64,000 nt of DNA from Fen-549 sp050011315 (lineage in GTDB: Bacteria; Actinomycetota; Thermoleophilia; Gaiellales; Gaiellaceae). Position numbers and translations under genes: made by a program. Every line of letters starts with the position of its first letter. Positions within the stretch are counted from its first letter, which is position 1. The stretch lies in assembly GCA_050011315.1 (NCBI GenBank), contig JBEKJI010000008.1, forward strand, positions 6,438-70,437. Direction: 5' to 3'. Below the pieces are notes generated by a model. That model saw only the letters and a list, made by a program, of their open reading frames with translations, ran no database searches and was not told where the DNA came from. Of this stretch, positions 6,433 through 14,821 are shown one piece after another.

Positions 6433-8943
6433 TTAGGGAACCGAGATCAGCTTGTCCAGCTTGCGGTCGTAGGTACGGGCGACGTCTATGCCGGGGCCCC
6501 CGTCGACGATGTCTGCCCACCTGTCCCCGGCGAAGAAGATGTCGTTGCCGGCGCCGCCGAGAAGCTTGTCCCTACCGGGGCCGCCTATCAGCGTGTCGTT
6601 GCCGGCGCCGCCGTTCAGTAGATCGTTCCCGCTTCCACCGTTCAATACGTTCGCGGCGGCCGAGCCGGTAAGCGTGTCTTTACCCGATCCACCGATCAGG
6701 TTCTCGACATCGCGCTTGACGTTGTCGGCTTCTCCGGCCGCACCGTCGTTTGCGACTCCGTCGATGGTCACCCTGAGTGCGCTCTTCCGGTTCGCGTACG
6801 AGACCGTATCGGCGCCGGGCCCGCCCTGGAAGACGTCCGATCCGTTCGCCGCGCCGCCCTCGACGAAGGTGTCGTTACCGGTGCCGCCGCTCTCGGTGTC
6901 GTTGCCGGCGCCGCCGTCCAGCGTGTCGTTTCCACCCAGGCCGACGATGATGTCGTCGCCCGCGTTGCCCCTGAGTATGTTCTTAGCCGCCGAGCCGACG
7001 AGCTTGTCGTCGCCGGCGCCACCGTTGATGCATTCGACGTCGCCGTGCACGTTGTCGAGCTCGTTTTCTTCGCCGTCGTTGGCCTTGCCGTCGATGGTCA
7101 CCGTCACCGAGTTCGTGCGCTCCGAGTAGGAGACCGTGTCGGTCCCGGCCCCGCCAGAGAAGACATCGGCTCCATTTGCAGCCGCGCCCTCGGCGAAGAC
7201 GTCGTTCCCTGCGCCGCCGTTCTCGCTGTCGTCTCCGTCGCCGCCGTCGAGGACGTCGTTGCCGTCGGCACCGTTCAGTCTGTCGTTCCCGCCGTTGCCG
7301 CGCAGGATGTTTCGCGCCTTGGAACCGGTGAGGATGTCGTCGCCGGAGCCGCCGAGCGCGTTCTCAACGTCGCTCGAGACGTTGTCGCCTTCGCCCGTCT
7401 CACCGCTGTCCGCCTTGCCGTCCAGCGCCACCTTGACGGGGTTGGTGCGCTCGGCGTAGGAGATCGTGTCCAGGCCGGGCCCGCCCACGAATACGTCGGC
7501 GCCGTTGGCGGCGGCGTCCTCCAGGAAGGTGTCGTCGCCGGTGTCGCCGTTCTCGATGTCGTCTCCGGGCCCGCCGCGAAGGTTGTCCATACCGCCGCCG
7601 CCGTTGAGAGTGTCGTTACCCGGACCACCGGAGAGCGTGTTCGCAAACACCGATCCGGTGACGGTGTCGTCCCCCGAGCCCCCGACGACGTCCTCGACGT
7701 CGCTGTGCACGTTGTCCGCTTCGCCCTGCTCGCCGTCGTTGGCGGTGTCATCGATCGTCACGGTCACCGCGCTCGTCCGGAGCGCGTAGCTGACGGTGTC
7801 CTCGCCGGCGCCACCGATGAACACGTCGGCGCCATTCGGGCTCGAGTCCTCGGTGAAGATGTCGTCGCCGGGCCCGCCTGAGAGCGTGTCGTTGCCGGGG
7901 CCGCCCGAGAGCGCGTCGTTGCCGGGCCCGCCGTCAAGTGCGTTCGCACCCGAGGAGCCGATCAGGGTGTCGTCGCCGGCTCCGCCCGTGACGTTCTCGA
8001 TATCGCCGGAGGCGTTGTCTCCCTCATCTGCCTCTCCGTCGTTGGCCGTTCCATCAAGCGTCACGGAGACGGGATTGGTGCGCTCGGAGTAGGAGACGGT
8101 GTCGCTCCCCGCGCCGCCCAAAAAGACGTCGGCTCCGTTTGCGGCGGAGCCTTCGTTGAAGACGTCGTCACCGTCTCCGCCCGAGATGGTGTCGTTGCCC
8201 GCGCCGCCCGAGAGCGTGTCGTTCCCGGCGCCTCCGTTGATCGTCTCGTCGCCCGATCCGCCGTTGACGGTGTCGTTGCCGTCGCCCCCGATGAGCGTGC
8301 CCGGACCGGCGCCGCCGGTCACCGTGTCGTTCCCGGCGCCTCCGTCGAGCGTGATCGCCGCTGGCCATGCGCTCCCTGTGCCGAGGTCTCCGGCCGCCGA
8401 GATAGTGTCGTTGCCATCGGCGCCGAGAACGCTGAAGAGCGCCAGGTTCTGGCTCGGAGCGCTGAAGAAGAGGTCGGCGTCGCCGTCGCCGTTCAGGTTC
8501 ACGCCGTTCGTGCCGACGCGAATGTTGTCGGCGCCCGCTCCACCCGAGACGATCACGCTGTCGAGCGAGGGATCGGGACCGAGGTCGGAGATGATCTCGA
8601 TCTCGGAAATGCCCGCGCTCTCGCTGGTTGCGCCGGGCGCGAACTGGCCACCCGAGAGGTCGATCGTCAGCGAGCGGTGGCCGAAGCCGCCGGAGATCCA
8701 GATCGTGTCTGTGTTGCTCACCGTCGCCGCGCCGCAGTTGCCGCCGTTGACGCTGATCGCGTCTCCGCTTCGGACCAGAGTGGCACTGTCGGTGTCGGCA
8801 GTGAGCGAGACGGTGACTCCGTGGAAAACCGCGTCATAGGAGCACGAGACTAAAGCCTGCGCGCTTGCCGTCTGCCAGAGAAAGGCAGAGGTGGTGGCGG
8901 CGAGGAGGAAGAGAAGACGGAACCGGCGGGTGAGAAGGCGCAC
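6433..8943 (-). CDS. exported RTX-type calcium-binding repeat protein (836 aa)
   Basis: The N-terminus has a basic stretch and a hydrophobic core ending in ASAQA (about residues 1-30), a Sec signal peptide. The rest is built from GGxGxDxhx nonapeptide repeats that bind calcium in a beta-roll. They are arranged in about five modules of roughly 110 residues, each opening with NGADVF.GG.G.DTVSY and a strand block (VTIDG.ANDGE...DNV..DVE) before new nonapeptides (e.g. TVTGGAGPGTLIGGDGNDT). The C-terminus lacks an obvious RTX secretion signal, as in many actinobacterial versions, so Sec export is likely. Probably a surface or extracellular protein of unknown ligand. Confidence 0.88.
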   Translation of the reverse strand: MRLLTRRFRLLFLLAATTSAFLWQTASAQALVSCSYDAVFHGVTVSLTADTDSATLVRSGDAISVNGGNCGAATVSNTDTIWISGGFGHRSLTIDLSGGQFAPGATSESAGISEIEIISDLGPDPSLDSVIVSGGAGADNIRVGTNGVNLNGDGDADLFFSAPSQNLALFSVLGADGNDTISAAGDLGTGSAWPAAITLDGGAGNDTVTGGAGPGTLIGGDGNDTVNGGSGDETINGGAGNDTLSGGAGNDTISGGDGDDVFNEGSAANGADVFLGGAGSDTVSYSERTNPVSVTLDGTANDGEADEGDNASGDIENVTGGAGDDTLIGSSGANALDGGPGNDALSGGPGNDTLSGGPGDDIFTEDSSPNGADVFIGGAGEDTVSYALRTSAVTVTIDDTANDGEQGEADNVHSDVEDVVGGSGDDTVTGSVFANTLSGGPGNDTLNGGGGMDNLRGGPGDDIENGDTGDDTFLEDAAANGADVFVGGPGLDTISYAERTNPVKVALDGKADSGETGEGDNVSSDVENALGGSGDDILTGSKARNILRGNGGNDRLNGADGNDVLDGGDGDDSENGGAGNDVFAEGAAANGADVFSGGAGTDTVSYSERTNSVTVTIDGKANDGEENELDNVHGDVECINGGAGDDKLVGSAAKNILRGNAGDDIIVGLGGNDTLDGGAGNDTESGGTGNDTFVEGGAANGSDVFQGGPGADTVSYANRKSALRVTIDGVANDGAAGEADNVKRDVENLIGGSGKDTLTGSAAANVLNGGSGNDLLNGGAGNDTLIGGPGRDKLLGGAGNDIFFAGDRWADIVDGGPGIDVARTYDRKLDKLISVP

Positions 8944-9055
8944 TGCGATCGCTCCTTGGTTGGCTCGCGCGGAGCCTACCGAAGCGTGTCGCGAGCAGTG
9001 GCGGTCAAGCGCCCGTCGCAGGAGCGGCCCGAGCGCCGCGCCGCGACCCGGGCTA

Positions 9056-9655
9056 TCAGCTTGCGGCTTCGCCTTCGTCTTCGGCTTCGAGAACGGGCTC
9101 GAGGACCGGCTCGGCGGAAGGCGCCTCGGCCTCCGCCTCGGCGGCGCCCTGCGGCTCTTGCTCGCCGCCCTGCTGCTCGGCCGGCTCTTGCTCCGGCGGA
9201 AGCTCGCCGCCCTCGGGGACCACCAGCGTCTTCACCTCGACGCTCACGCCCTCGAAGATCTGGATCGGTACCAGGTGCGTGCCGATTCGCTTGAGCGGGT
9301 CGGGAAGCTCGATCTTGCGCCGGTCGATGCGGATCTTGCGCACGCGCCAGATCTCGTCGGCGATGTCGCTGGGGGTGACCGAGCCGAACAGCGCGCCGGT
9401 CGGGCCGGCCTTCATCTCGAAACGAAGAACTGTCTTGCGCAGCGTCTCGGCGATCGTCTCGGCCTGCTCGCCGCTACGTGCTTCCTGGAGCGTTCGCCGG
9501 GCGTCACGCTTGCGAAGCTCCTCGACCTTGGCCGTCGTGGCCACCTCGGCCAGCTTGCGCGGGATCAAGAAGTTCCGCGCATAACCGCGCGCCACCGAGA
9601 CCACGTCGCCACGCAGCCCGAGGTTGTCGACGTCCTGAAGGAGGATGACGTTCAT
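9056..9655 (-). CDS. rplI: 50S ribosomal protein L9 with acidic C-terminal tail
   Basis: The protein starts at ATG 9655 (MNVILLQDVDNLGLRGDVV), the invariant L9 N-terminus with its Gly-rich RNA-binding region GYARNFLIPRKLA. The connecting helix and C-terminal domain (LRFEMKAGPTGALFGSVTP) follow. At 199 residues it is about 50 longer than usual. The extra tail (EPAEQQGGEQEP... to the stop) is rich in Glu, Ala and Pro and probably disordered. Last gene of rpsF-ssb-rpsR-rplI, 8 bp after rpsR. A longer frame extends upstream of the start but overlaps rpsR out of frame. Confidence 0.96.
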   Translation of the reverse strand: MNVILLQDVDNLGLRGDVVSVARGYARNFLIPRKLAEVATTAKVEELRKRDARRTLQEARSGEQAETIAETLRKTVLRFEMKAGPTGALFGSVTPSDIADEIWRVRKIRIDRRKIELPDPLKRIGTHLVPIQIFEGVSVEVKTLVVPEGGELPPEQEPAEQQGGEQEPQGAAEAEAEAPSAEPVLEPVLEAEDEGEAAS

Positions 9656-9663
9656 CGTCTCGC

Positions 9664-9921
9664 CTAGTCCGACACGTAGGGCAGAAGGGCCATCTCGCGC
9701 GCTCGCTTGATCGCGACCGCAAGCTGTCGCTGGTGACGGCGGCAAACGCCGGTGATCCGCCGCGCCCGAATCTTGCCGCGCTCGGACATGTAGCGGCGCA
9801 GTCCGCCCGTATTCTTCCAGTCGATCTCCTCGATGTGGTCCTTGCAGAAGTGGCACCCTCTGCGGCGGACGGGCATCGAGCTGGCGCTCATGCGCTTGCG
9901 CTTCTTGTCCTGCTGAGCCAC
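9664..9921 (-). CDS. rpsR: 30S ribosomal protein S18, zinc-binding form
   Basis: 85 residues with the S18 core RRYMSERGKIRARRITGV and RRHQRQLAVAIKRAREMALL. The N-terminal half keeps CHFCKDH and the later CRRH, the cysteine and histidine pattern of zinc-binding (C+) S18. S18 binds next to S6 on the 30S platform. It lies 16 bp downstream of ssb in the same operon. Confidence 0.97.
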   Translation of the reverse strand: MAQQDKKRKRMSASSMPVRRRGCHFCKDHIEEIDWKNTGGLRRYMSERGKIRARRITGVCRRHQRQLAVAIKRAREMALLPYVSD

Positions 9922-9937
9922 GGTTTCGTCTCTCCTT

Positions 9938-10360
9938 CTAGAACGGAATGTCGTCGTCGGTGGGGCCGAAGTCGGCGTTGGCGGGCGCCGTGCCCTGGGG
10001 AACGAAGCTCGAGCTCTCGCCGCCCTCGCGGCTACCGAGGAACTGGACGTTGTCGGCGATGATCTCGACAGCCTGGCGCTTCGTGCCGTCCTGCGCTTCC
10101 CACTCGCGCCAGTCGAGCCTGCCGTCGATCGCCACCGGGCGGCCCTTGGCGAGGAACTGCGCGCAGCTCTCGCCCTGGTTGCCCCAGACGGTCACGTCGA
10201 AGTAGTTGGGCTTGTCTCCCCACTCGCCTGTCGCCTGGTCTTTCTGGCGGGTGTTGACCGCGATGCGTAGCTTGCAGACAGCGGTGCCACCGGCCGTGTG
10301 CCGGAGCTCGGGATCGCGGGTCAGGTTGCCGACGAGGACGACGCGGTTGATATTGGCCAT
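9938..10360 (-). CDS. ssb: single-stranded DNA-binding protein
   Basis: 140 residues starting MANINRVVLVGNLTRDPELR, the standard OB-fold N-terminus of bacterial SSB. The core includes TAVCKLRIAVN and PNYFDVTVWGNQGESCAQFL. The linker is short, and the protein ends in the acidic tip DDDIPF that recruits repair and replication partners. Start is ATG 10360 preceded by GAGAGGAGAAG. It is placed between rpsF and rpsR as in most bacteria. Confidence 0.97.
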   Translation of the reverse strand: MANINRVVLVGNLTRDPELRHTAGGTAVCKLRIAVNTRQKDQATGEWGDKPNYFDVTVWGNQGESCAQFLAKGRPVAIDGRLDWREWEAQDGTKRQAVEIIADNVQFLGSREGGESSSFVPQGTAPANADFGPTDDDIPF

Positions 10361-10398
10361 GACTTCTCCTCTCTGAGCGAACTCACGTTCGCCTGAGG

Positions 10399-10776
10399 CT
10401 ACTCGTCCTCCTGGACGGAATCGATCTCGGCCGCCTCTACGCTCACGGGCGCAGACGCAGGCATAGGCGCGGGCGGAACGGTGCTCGAGCCCTTGACGCG
10501 GCGTACGGCCAGATGACGGAGCACGGCGTCGTCGATCTTGAGCAGGCGCGAGACCTCGCTCAAAACCTCGGCCGAGGACGCGAAGGTGATGAGGTGGTAG
10601 ACGCCCTCGTTCTTGTGCTTGATCTCATAGGCGAGCCTTCGTCGACCCCAGGGCGCGTGCGTCTCCCAGACGCCGCCGCCTTCGACGATCTGCGTGCGAA
10701 TGCGGTCGATGACCTCCTGCTGGCGATCTTCCGCCAGTTCGGGGTCAAGCATGATCAGGACCTCATAATCGGTCAC
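10399..10776 (-). CDS. rpsF: 30S ribosomal protein S6
   Basis: 125 residues starting at GTG 10776. The S6 fold is clear from TDYEVLIMLDPELAEDRQQ, the central GVWETHAPWGRRRLAYEI, then KHKNEGVYHLITF and VLRHLAVRRV. A Pro/Ala-rich, acidic C-terminal extension (STVPPAPMPASAP... VQEDE) is not part of the core. First gene of the operon. A possible -10 hexamer for it (TACACT on the minus strand, 10876-10871) lies about 95 bp upstream, without a clear -35. Confidence 0.96.
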   Translation of the reverse strand: MTDYEVLIMLDPELAEDRQQEVIDRIRTQIVEGGGVWETHAPWGRRRLAYEIKHKNEGVYHLITFASSAEVLSEVSRLLKIDDAVLRHLAVRRVKGSSTVPPAPMPASAPVSVEAAEIDSVQEDE

Positions 10777-10886
10777 AGGCTCCCGTATCTCCTTCCTTCG
10801 GTCTCATTCGGCCTCACCCGGTGCCGGCGCGCGGGACTCGCGTCGGATGGTGGGGCAGGAAGCGGCGATGAGTGTAGCATCGCGGC

Positions 10887-11219
10887 ATGCTCGGAGCCGT
10901 CGGTGCGCTGGTTCGCGGATTGGAGGCGATCTGGAGATTCCTGTTCCGCCGCCGCTCGCCAGTCTCCGGAGATCCTGCCGAGGAGCTACGCCGCAAGCTC
11001 GCCGAGACGCGCGAGCATGAGCATGAGCTCGAGCCGGCCGAGCAAGAGTCGGTGTCGCCGCCCGCCGAGAAAGCTCCCGAGCCCGTGCCCGAGCCGCCGC
11101 CCGCCGCCGCCGACGATCCGGAATCGGCCGCGGACGATCTCGAGAGCCTCAGGCGCAGCGTGCACGCACGCGCCCGGGCGCTGACCGAGGAGATGCGCGG
11201 CGCGAGCGAAGACGAGTAA
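10887..11219 (+). CDS. small acidic protein with N-terminal amphipathic segment (110 aa)
   Basis: 110 residues: a hydrophobic/basic start (MLGAVGALVRGLEAIWRFLFRR), a predicted helix AEELRRKLAETREHEHELEP, a Pro/Glu/Ala-rich low-complexity middle, and a final helix ESLRRSVHARARALTEEM. It may sit at the membrane surface through its N-terminus. It is divergent from rpsF with a 110-bp spacer. The stop TAA is followed at once by family-1 repeat S2. I do not recognise a family. Confidence 0.55.
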   Translation: MLGAVGALVRGLEAIWRFLFRRRSPVSGDPAEELRRKLAETREHEHELEPAEQESVSPPAEKAPEPVPEPPPAAADDPESAADDLESLRRSVHARARALTEEMRGASEDE

Positions 11220-11257
11220 GGGCCTATCCCGCCAGGCCTACACGCCCGAAGCGGCCG
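11220..11257 (+). repeat. family-1 repeat, truncated left end S2
   Basis: The first 37-38 bp match the left end of copy B almost exactly (GGGCCTATCCCGCCAGGCCT, then ACACGCCCGAAGCGGCCGC). After that the match stops and no right terminal repeat is found. It begins directly after the TAA stop of the upstream gene, again next to a TA. Confidence 0.65.
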
Positions 11258-11289
11258 CGCATCTCCTGCAGGTGGAACCGGCCTCGAGC

Positions 11290-11691
11290 TCAGCCTTTGA
11301 AGGGGTTGTCCCAGCTCGACGGGGTGAAGACGGTGCCGGCCGCCGCGCCGACGGCGAGCACCGACGTGTTCGGCTCGAGCGCGAAGGCGGTGCGCTTCAC
11401 GGCCGGGTCGCTGATGAACACGAGCGCGCCCGGCGCCGCCTCGATCTTCTCGTCGTCGAGCTCGAAGCGCGCCTTCCCGCCGAGCACGACGTAGAGCTCC
11501 TGATGACCGCTACCTTCCTCGGTGTGGTCCTCGATCACTCGCGCTCCCGTCTCACGCCCGATGAAGGCGTTGACGCCGAAGGCGCCGATACCGAGCTTGG
11601 CTCGAAGCGGCTTCCAGACGCCGTCTTCGGGCTTGTCGCCTCCGAACGACTCGACGGCATCGATATCGGTCACGATGTACTTGCTATCCAC
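11290..11691 (-). CDS. cupin-domain protein
   Basis: A 133-residue single-domain cupin. Metal-binding motif 1 is partly changed (EDHTEEGSGHQELYVVLGG, where the usual form is G.H.H....E), and motif 2 is PGALVFISDPAVKRTAFA. Such proteins are small beta-barrels with isomerase, sensing or oxygenase roles. Start is GTG 11691, chosen because GGAGAAG lies 5-6 bp upstream. A strong minus-strand promoter about 165 bp upstream would give a long leader. It diverges from the CGNR gene. Confidence 0.8.
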   Translation of the reverse strand: MDSKYIVTDIDAVESFGGDKPEDGVWKPLRAKLGIGAFGVNAFIGRETGARVIEDHTEEGSGHQELYVVLGGKARFELDDEKIEAAPGALVFISDPAVKRTAFALEPNTSVLAVGAAAGTVFTPSSWDNPFKG

Positions 11692-11855
11692 GATGGCTTC
11701 TCCTTCACTCGAATCGATCTCGGTCTCTTCTTTGTTCGCCGTCGCCGCCGAGCGGCTTCGCCGAGGAGGTCGCGCTGGTGTTCGCGTCGAACAGCGCGTG
11801 CGAGCTCGGGATGAATTTCCACTTCGGCCTCCTCGGAACGTGGCTAACTAGTGAT

Positions 11856-11884
11856 ACGATATGGGTGGTTATATAACTTGTCAA
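11856..11884 (-). promoter_or_regulatory. sigma-70-type promoter reading toward the cupin gene
   Basis: On the minus strand TTGACA (11884-11879) is followed after exactly 17 bp by TATCGT (11861-11856). The surrounding DNA is the most AT-rich stretch for several kb. Related motifs ATGGGTGGTTA and ATGGTGGTTA (about 11861-11871 and 11891-11900) could be operator half-sites shared with the divergent CGNR gene. Confidence 0.5.
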
Positions 11885-11904
11885 GTCGAAATGGTGGTTA
11901 GGTG

Positions 11905-12447
11905 ATGAGCACCGCGCCGGGAGAGCTCGAACTCGTTAGAGCCTTTCTGAACACCACCGACATCGGATCGGGGTCGGACGAGCTCGCCTCGCCCGCCGGG
12001 CTAGTTGCCTGGCTATCCGAGCGGTCGCTGCTCGAGAGCGTGGCAAACGCCGGCGATCAGGATCTCGAACGCTCGAGAAAGCTACGCGAGGCGCTGCGCG
12101 CGCTCTGCTACGCGAACTCCTCGGGCGAGCTCGATCCCGAGGCTCCGCCGGTGCTCGACGCGGCGGCCGAGCGTGCCGGCCTTCGCCTCCGCTTCGGAGC
12201 GGACGGGGAGGCGAAGATGGCGCCGAGCGCCGAGGGTGTGGACGGAGCGCACGGGCGGCTGCTGGCGATCGTCGCCGAGTCCATGCGCGCAGGCACCTGG
12301 GAGCGCCTCAAGGCCTGCCGCAGCGACGACTGCCGCTGGGCCTTCTACGACGCATCCAAGAACCACTCACGCGCCTGGTGCTCGATGGCCGTCTGCGGCA
12401 ACCGGGCCAAGGCCCGCTCCTTCCGCGAACGGCACGCGGGCGCCTGA
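11905..12447 (+). CDS. CGNR zinc-finger protein (ABATE/DUF1470 domain)
   Basis: A 180-residue protein with an N-terminal helical ABATE region (LELVRAFLNTTDIGSGSDEL ... LSERSLLESV) and a C-terminal CGNR zinc finger: LKACRSDDCRWAFYD, then SRAWCSMAVCGNRAKAR. The four cysteines and the CGNR box are intact. Family members are stress-linked, possibly nucleic-acid-binding regulators often encoded beside detoxification or cupin proteins. Start is ATG 11905, with GTG 11902 just before it. It is divergent from the cupin gene and may control it, which is inference. Confidence 0.85.
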   Translation: MSTAPGELELVRAFLNTTDIGSGSDELASPAGLVAWLSERSLLESVANAGDQDLERSRKLREALRALCYANSSGELDPEAPPVLDAAAERAGLRLRFGADGEAKMAPSAEGVDGAHGRLLAIVAESMRAGTWERLKACRSDDCRWAFYDASKNHSRAWCSMAVCGNRAKARSFRERHAGA

Positions 12448-12453
12448 CCGAGC

Positions 12454-12849
12454 TCAAAGGCCGCTCGGTTGACCGATCAGAAGCACGTAGCCGTCGGGGT
12501 CGGAGAGCCGGAACTCTCCAGCGGGCATGTAGGGCGGATTGTGCAGCCCGCCCGGATTGAGCCCGGCGGTCTCGAGCTCGGCGTACAGCGCATTCACGTC
12601 GGGCGTGTAGAGGTAGAGGAAAATCCCCTGCGCCTCGGCGTCCACGACCTCGACTGCGCTCTCGAGCATCAACTCCGCGGCTCCGGCTCGAAGCAGCGTC
12701 CAGGTACTGTGACGATCGGCTTGGAAGGAGCGCACGACCTCGAAGCCGAGCTTCTCGTAGAAGGCGGCCGAGCGCGCCGCGTCTTCTACCTGGATTACCG
12801 GCGTGACTATCGTGGCGATCTGAGGCTTGGCTCGCTTTCTTGGCGCCAC
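12454..12849 (-). CDS. VOC/glyoxalase-superfamily protein
   Basis: 131 residues with the paired beta-alpha-beta-beta-beta modules of the vicinal oxygen chelate superfamily: PVIQVEDAARSAAFYEKLGF, STWTLLRAGAAELMLES, then GIFLYLYTPDVNALYAELET and GEFRLSDPDGYVLLIGQ. I take GTG 12849 as start because the family begins just before IVTPVIQV; the open frame runs 34 codons further but with no family character. Members include bleomycin-resistance-like and dioxygenase proteins; the substrate here is unknown. Convergent with the CGNR gene, 6 bp apart. Confidence 0.82.
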   Translation of the reverse strand: MAPRKRAKPQIATIVTPVIQVEDAARSAAFYEKLGFEVVRSFQADRHSTWTLLRAGAAELMLESAVEVVDAEAQGIFLYLYTPDVNALYAELETAGLNPGGLHNPPYMPAGEFRLSDPDGYVLLIGQPSGL

Positions 12850-12977
12850 AAACCAACGGTATTCCAGCGTGCGGCCGGTGTGAACCGGGCGCGGTGTGGA
12901 AATATCGCTTAGGCAGGACGGGAAACTCGCGGGCCGGAAACCCGCTGGCAAGCAGAACCGAGGAGAGCTTCGAGAAA

Positions 12978-14093
12978 ATGCATCCCAACTTCACGATCGG
13001 TCGTATCGCCGGTATTCGCATCTCCTTCAACTGGAGCTGGCTGATCGTCTTCGCCCTGATCGTTTGGTCGCTGGAGGCCAACATCTTCCCGGCTCAGGAC
13101 CCGGGTCTCTCGACGACCACCTACGTGATCATGGCCGTGGTCGCGGCGATCGTCTTCTTCGGCTCGATCCTTCTGCACGAGCTCGGACACTCGATCGTCG
13201 CCCGCCGCAACGGGATGGAGATCGAGGGGATCACGCTCTGGCTCTTCGGCGGCGTCGCCCAGTTCAAGGAGATGTTCCGAAGCCCGGGCTCGGAGTTTCG
13301 CATCGGCATTGCCGGGCCGGCCGTCTCCTTCGTTCTCGGAGCTATCTTCGTCGGGCTCGCGTTTCTTCCGATCGGCTCGACGCCGGTGACCGGCACGCTC
13401 TTCTGGCTCGGTTACATCAACCTGTTCCTGCTCGTCTTCAACCTGCTGCCGGCGCTGCCCCTCGACGGCGGTCGCGTGCTCCGGGCAGCGCTCTGGAAGG
13501 CCAAGGGCGACTTCGCCTGGGCGACGCGAATCGCGGCGGGCTTCGGGCGCGGATTCGGCTATCTGATGATCGGCGGCGGTTGTTTTCTGTTCTTATCCTA
13601 CGGATCCGTGAGCGGCGTCTGGCTGGCCTTGATCGGCTGGTTCCTGCTCGGGGCGGCCGGTGGCGAGACTCGTTTCCTACAGGCGCGCGAGGCGCTCGAG
13701 GGTTTGCACGTCCGCGACTTGATGACGCGCGAGCCCGTGATCGCTCCGGCGGACGAGACACTGGGCGAGTTCGCCGATTCACTCGGCGCAACGACGCGTC
13801 ACGAAACCTACCCCGTCGTCTCAGGCAGTGAAGTCCTCGGCCTGCTTCCCTTCGCCGCCATCGCCGCCCACCCCCGCTCCGACTGGAACGCTCACCTCGT
13901 CCGCAACAGCATGCTCGAGCGCGATCAAGTTCCGGTTCTCGATGCCGATGACACCGCCGCCAACGCCCTCGATGCGCTGGCCGGCGGCACGCTCCGGCGC
14001 GGCCTCGTCGTACACGACTCGCAGCTGGTCGGCTTCCTCTCGATCGCCGACATCGCCCGTGTGCTGAGCCAGCGCAGCGCTTTTCGGCGCTGA
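12978..14093 (+). CDS. site-2 protease family protein with C-terminal CBS domains
   Basis: A 371-residue M50 membrane metalloprotease. The zinc motif HELGH is at residues 67-71 within a membrane helix, and the second motif is FNLLPALPLDGGR. About six transmembrane helices are followed by a cytoplasmic pair of CBS domains (HVRDLMTREPVIAPADETL ... LVVHDSQLVGFLSIADIARV). CBS domains usually sense adenine nucleotides and would regulate the protease. ATG 12978 follows GGAGAG. The last 51 codons are duplicated about 1 kb downstream (14993-15145) at about 90% identity. The substrate is not known. Confidence 0.9.
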   Translation: MHPNFTIGRIAGIRISFNWSWLIVFALIVWSLEANIFPAQDPGLSTTTYVIMAVVAAIVFFGSILLHELGHSIVARRNGMEIEGITLWLFGGVAQFKEMFRSPGSEFRIGIAGPAVSFVLGAIFVGLAFLPIGSTPVTGTLFWLGYINLFLLVFNLLPALPLDGGRVLRAALWKAKGDFAWATRIAAGFGRGFGYLMIGGGCFLFLSYGSVSGVWLALIGWFLLGAAGGETRFLQAREALEGLHVRDLMTREPVIAPADETLGEFADSLGATTRHETYPVVSGSEVLGLLPFAAIAAHPRSDWNAHLVRNSMLERDQVPVLDADDTAANALDALAGGTLRRGLVVHDSQLVGFLSIADIARVLSQRSAFRR

Positions 14094-14268
14094 GAGCTCG
14101 TCTCGAATGAAGACCCGTTGACCGGGCTGAGCACGGTCAGGCGACGGAGTGTTTCGTATCGAAGCTAGCTCTGAGAGTGCGGCGGTGGCGCCAGAGGCCG
14201 TAATGAAATAACGTGGTCTCCAATCGCCGGCAAATGCCCAAAGAGACGGTGAGCCCAGGGAGGTTATC

Positions 14269-14751
14269 GTGATCAGACACACGTTCGTTCTCGTAAGGGA
14301 TCGGCGCCGCTTGTGGATCGCCTGGATCCTCGCTCTTGCCGCGCTCGCTTTGATTCCTGTGGCCTCGGCAGGTGCGAGCGGTCACTACAAGGGCAAGACG
14401 AAGCAGAAGGAACCCGTCGCGTTTCGCGCGACCAGCTCGTCCGTGGTCGGTTTTACGGCAACGGCCAGCGTTTTCTGTATGTCCGCAAACAAGAGCGAGA
14501 TTGAGATCCGCTCAATCGCCGCGTCGCCGCACACAGGCCGGATCACAGCGGGCGGGAAGTTCACGCTGAAATATGTCAAGGGCGGTGACCACGTGACGGT
14601 GAGCGGTAAGGTAGGTAGCAGCTCGGCCAGCGGGCGACTCGAGATCCGCTACTCGAAGTGGTGGCAGGCTTTCAACCCGGCCACCGGATACTACGTGGGG
14701 GAAGCGGCCGCCTGCCAGGTAACGACGACGTGGACCGCGCGGCGAACCTAA
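14269..14751 (+). CDS. exported protein of unknown function, paralogue of 15237-15707
   Basis: 160 residues from GTG 14269, behind the good ribosome-binding site GGGAGG. It has a basic N-terminus (RDRRRL), hydrophobic core and cleavage region VASAGASG, a clear Sec signal peptide. The mature part starts with GHYKGKTKQKEPVAFRATSS and is a predicted beta-sandwich with SGKVGSSSASGRLEIRYSKW near the end. Two cysteines (C66-like in VFCMS and CQV near the end) could form a disulfide. A second copy 0.5 kb downstream shares the block (Y)KGKTKQ and SGSSASGR. No known domain recognised. Confidence 0.75.
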   Translation: MIRHTFVLVRDRRRLWIAWILALAALALIPVASAGASGHYKGKTKQKEPVAFRATSSSVVGFTATASVFCMSANKSEIEIRSIAASPHTGRITAGGKFTLKYVKGGDHVTVSGKVGSSSASGRLEIRYSKWWQAFNPATGYYVGEAAACQVTTTWTARRT

Positions 14752-14821
14752 GACCTCTTACGAGACGAGGTACTCCATCGCCTGGCCATCTTCGCCGTCG
14801 CGCGCTCGCTAACGTCCCCGT

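Noticed and set aside
6488..8839. Long plus-strand frames opposite the RTX-like gene
   Set aside because: Pro/Ser/Val-rich shadows produced by the repeated Gly/Asp codons on the other strand; no starts with ribosome-binding sites.
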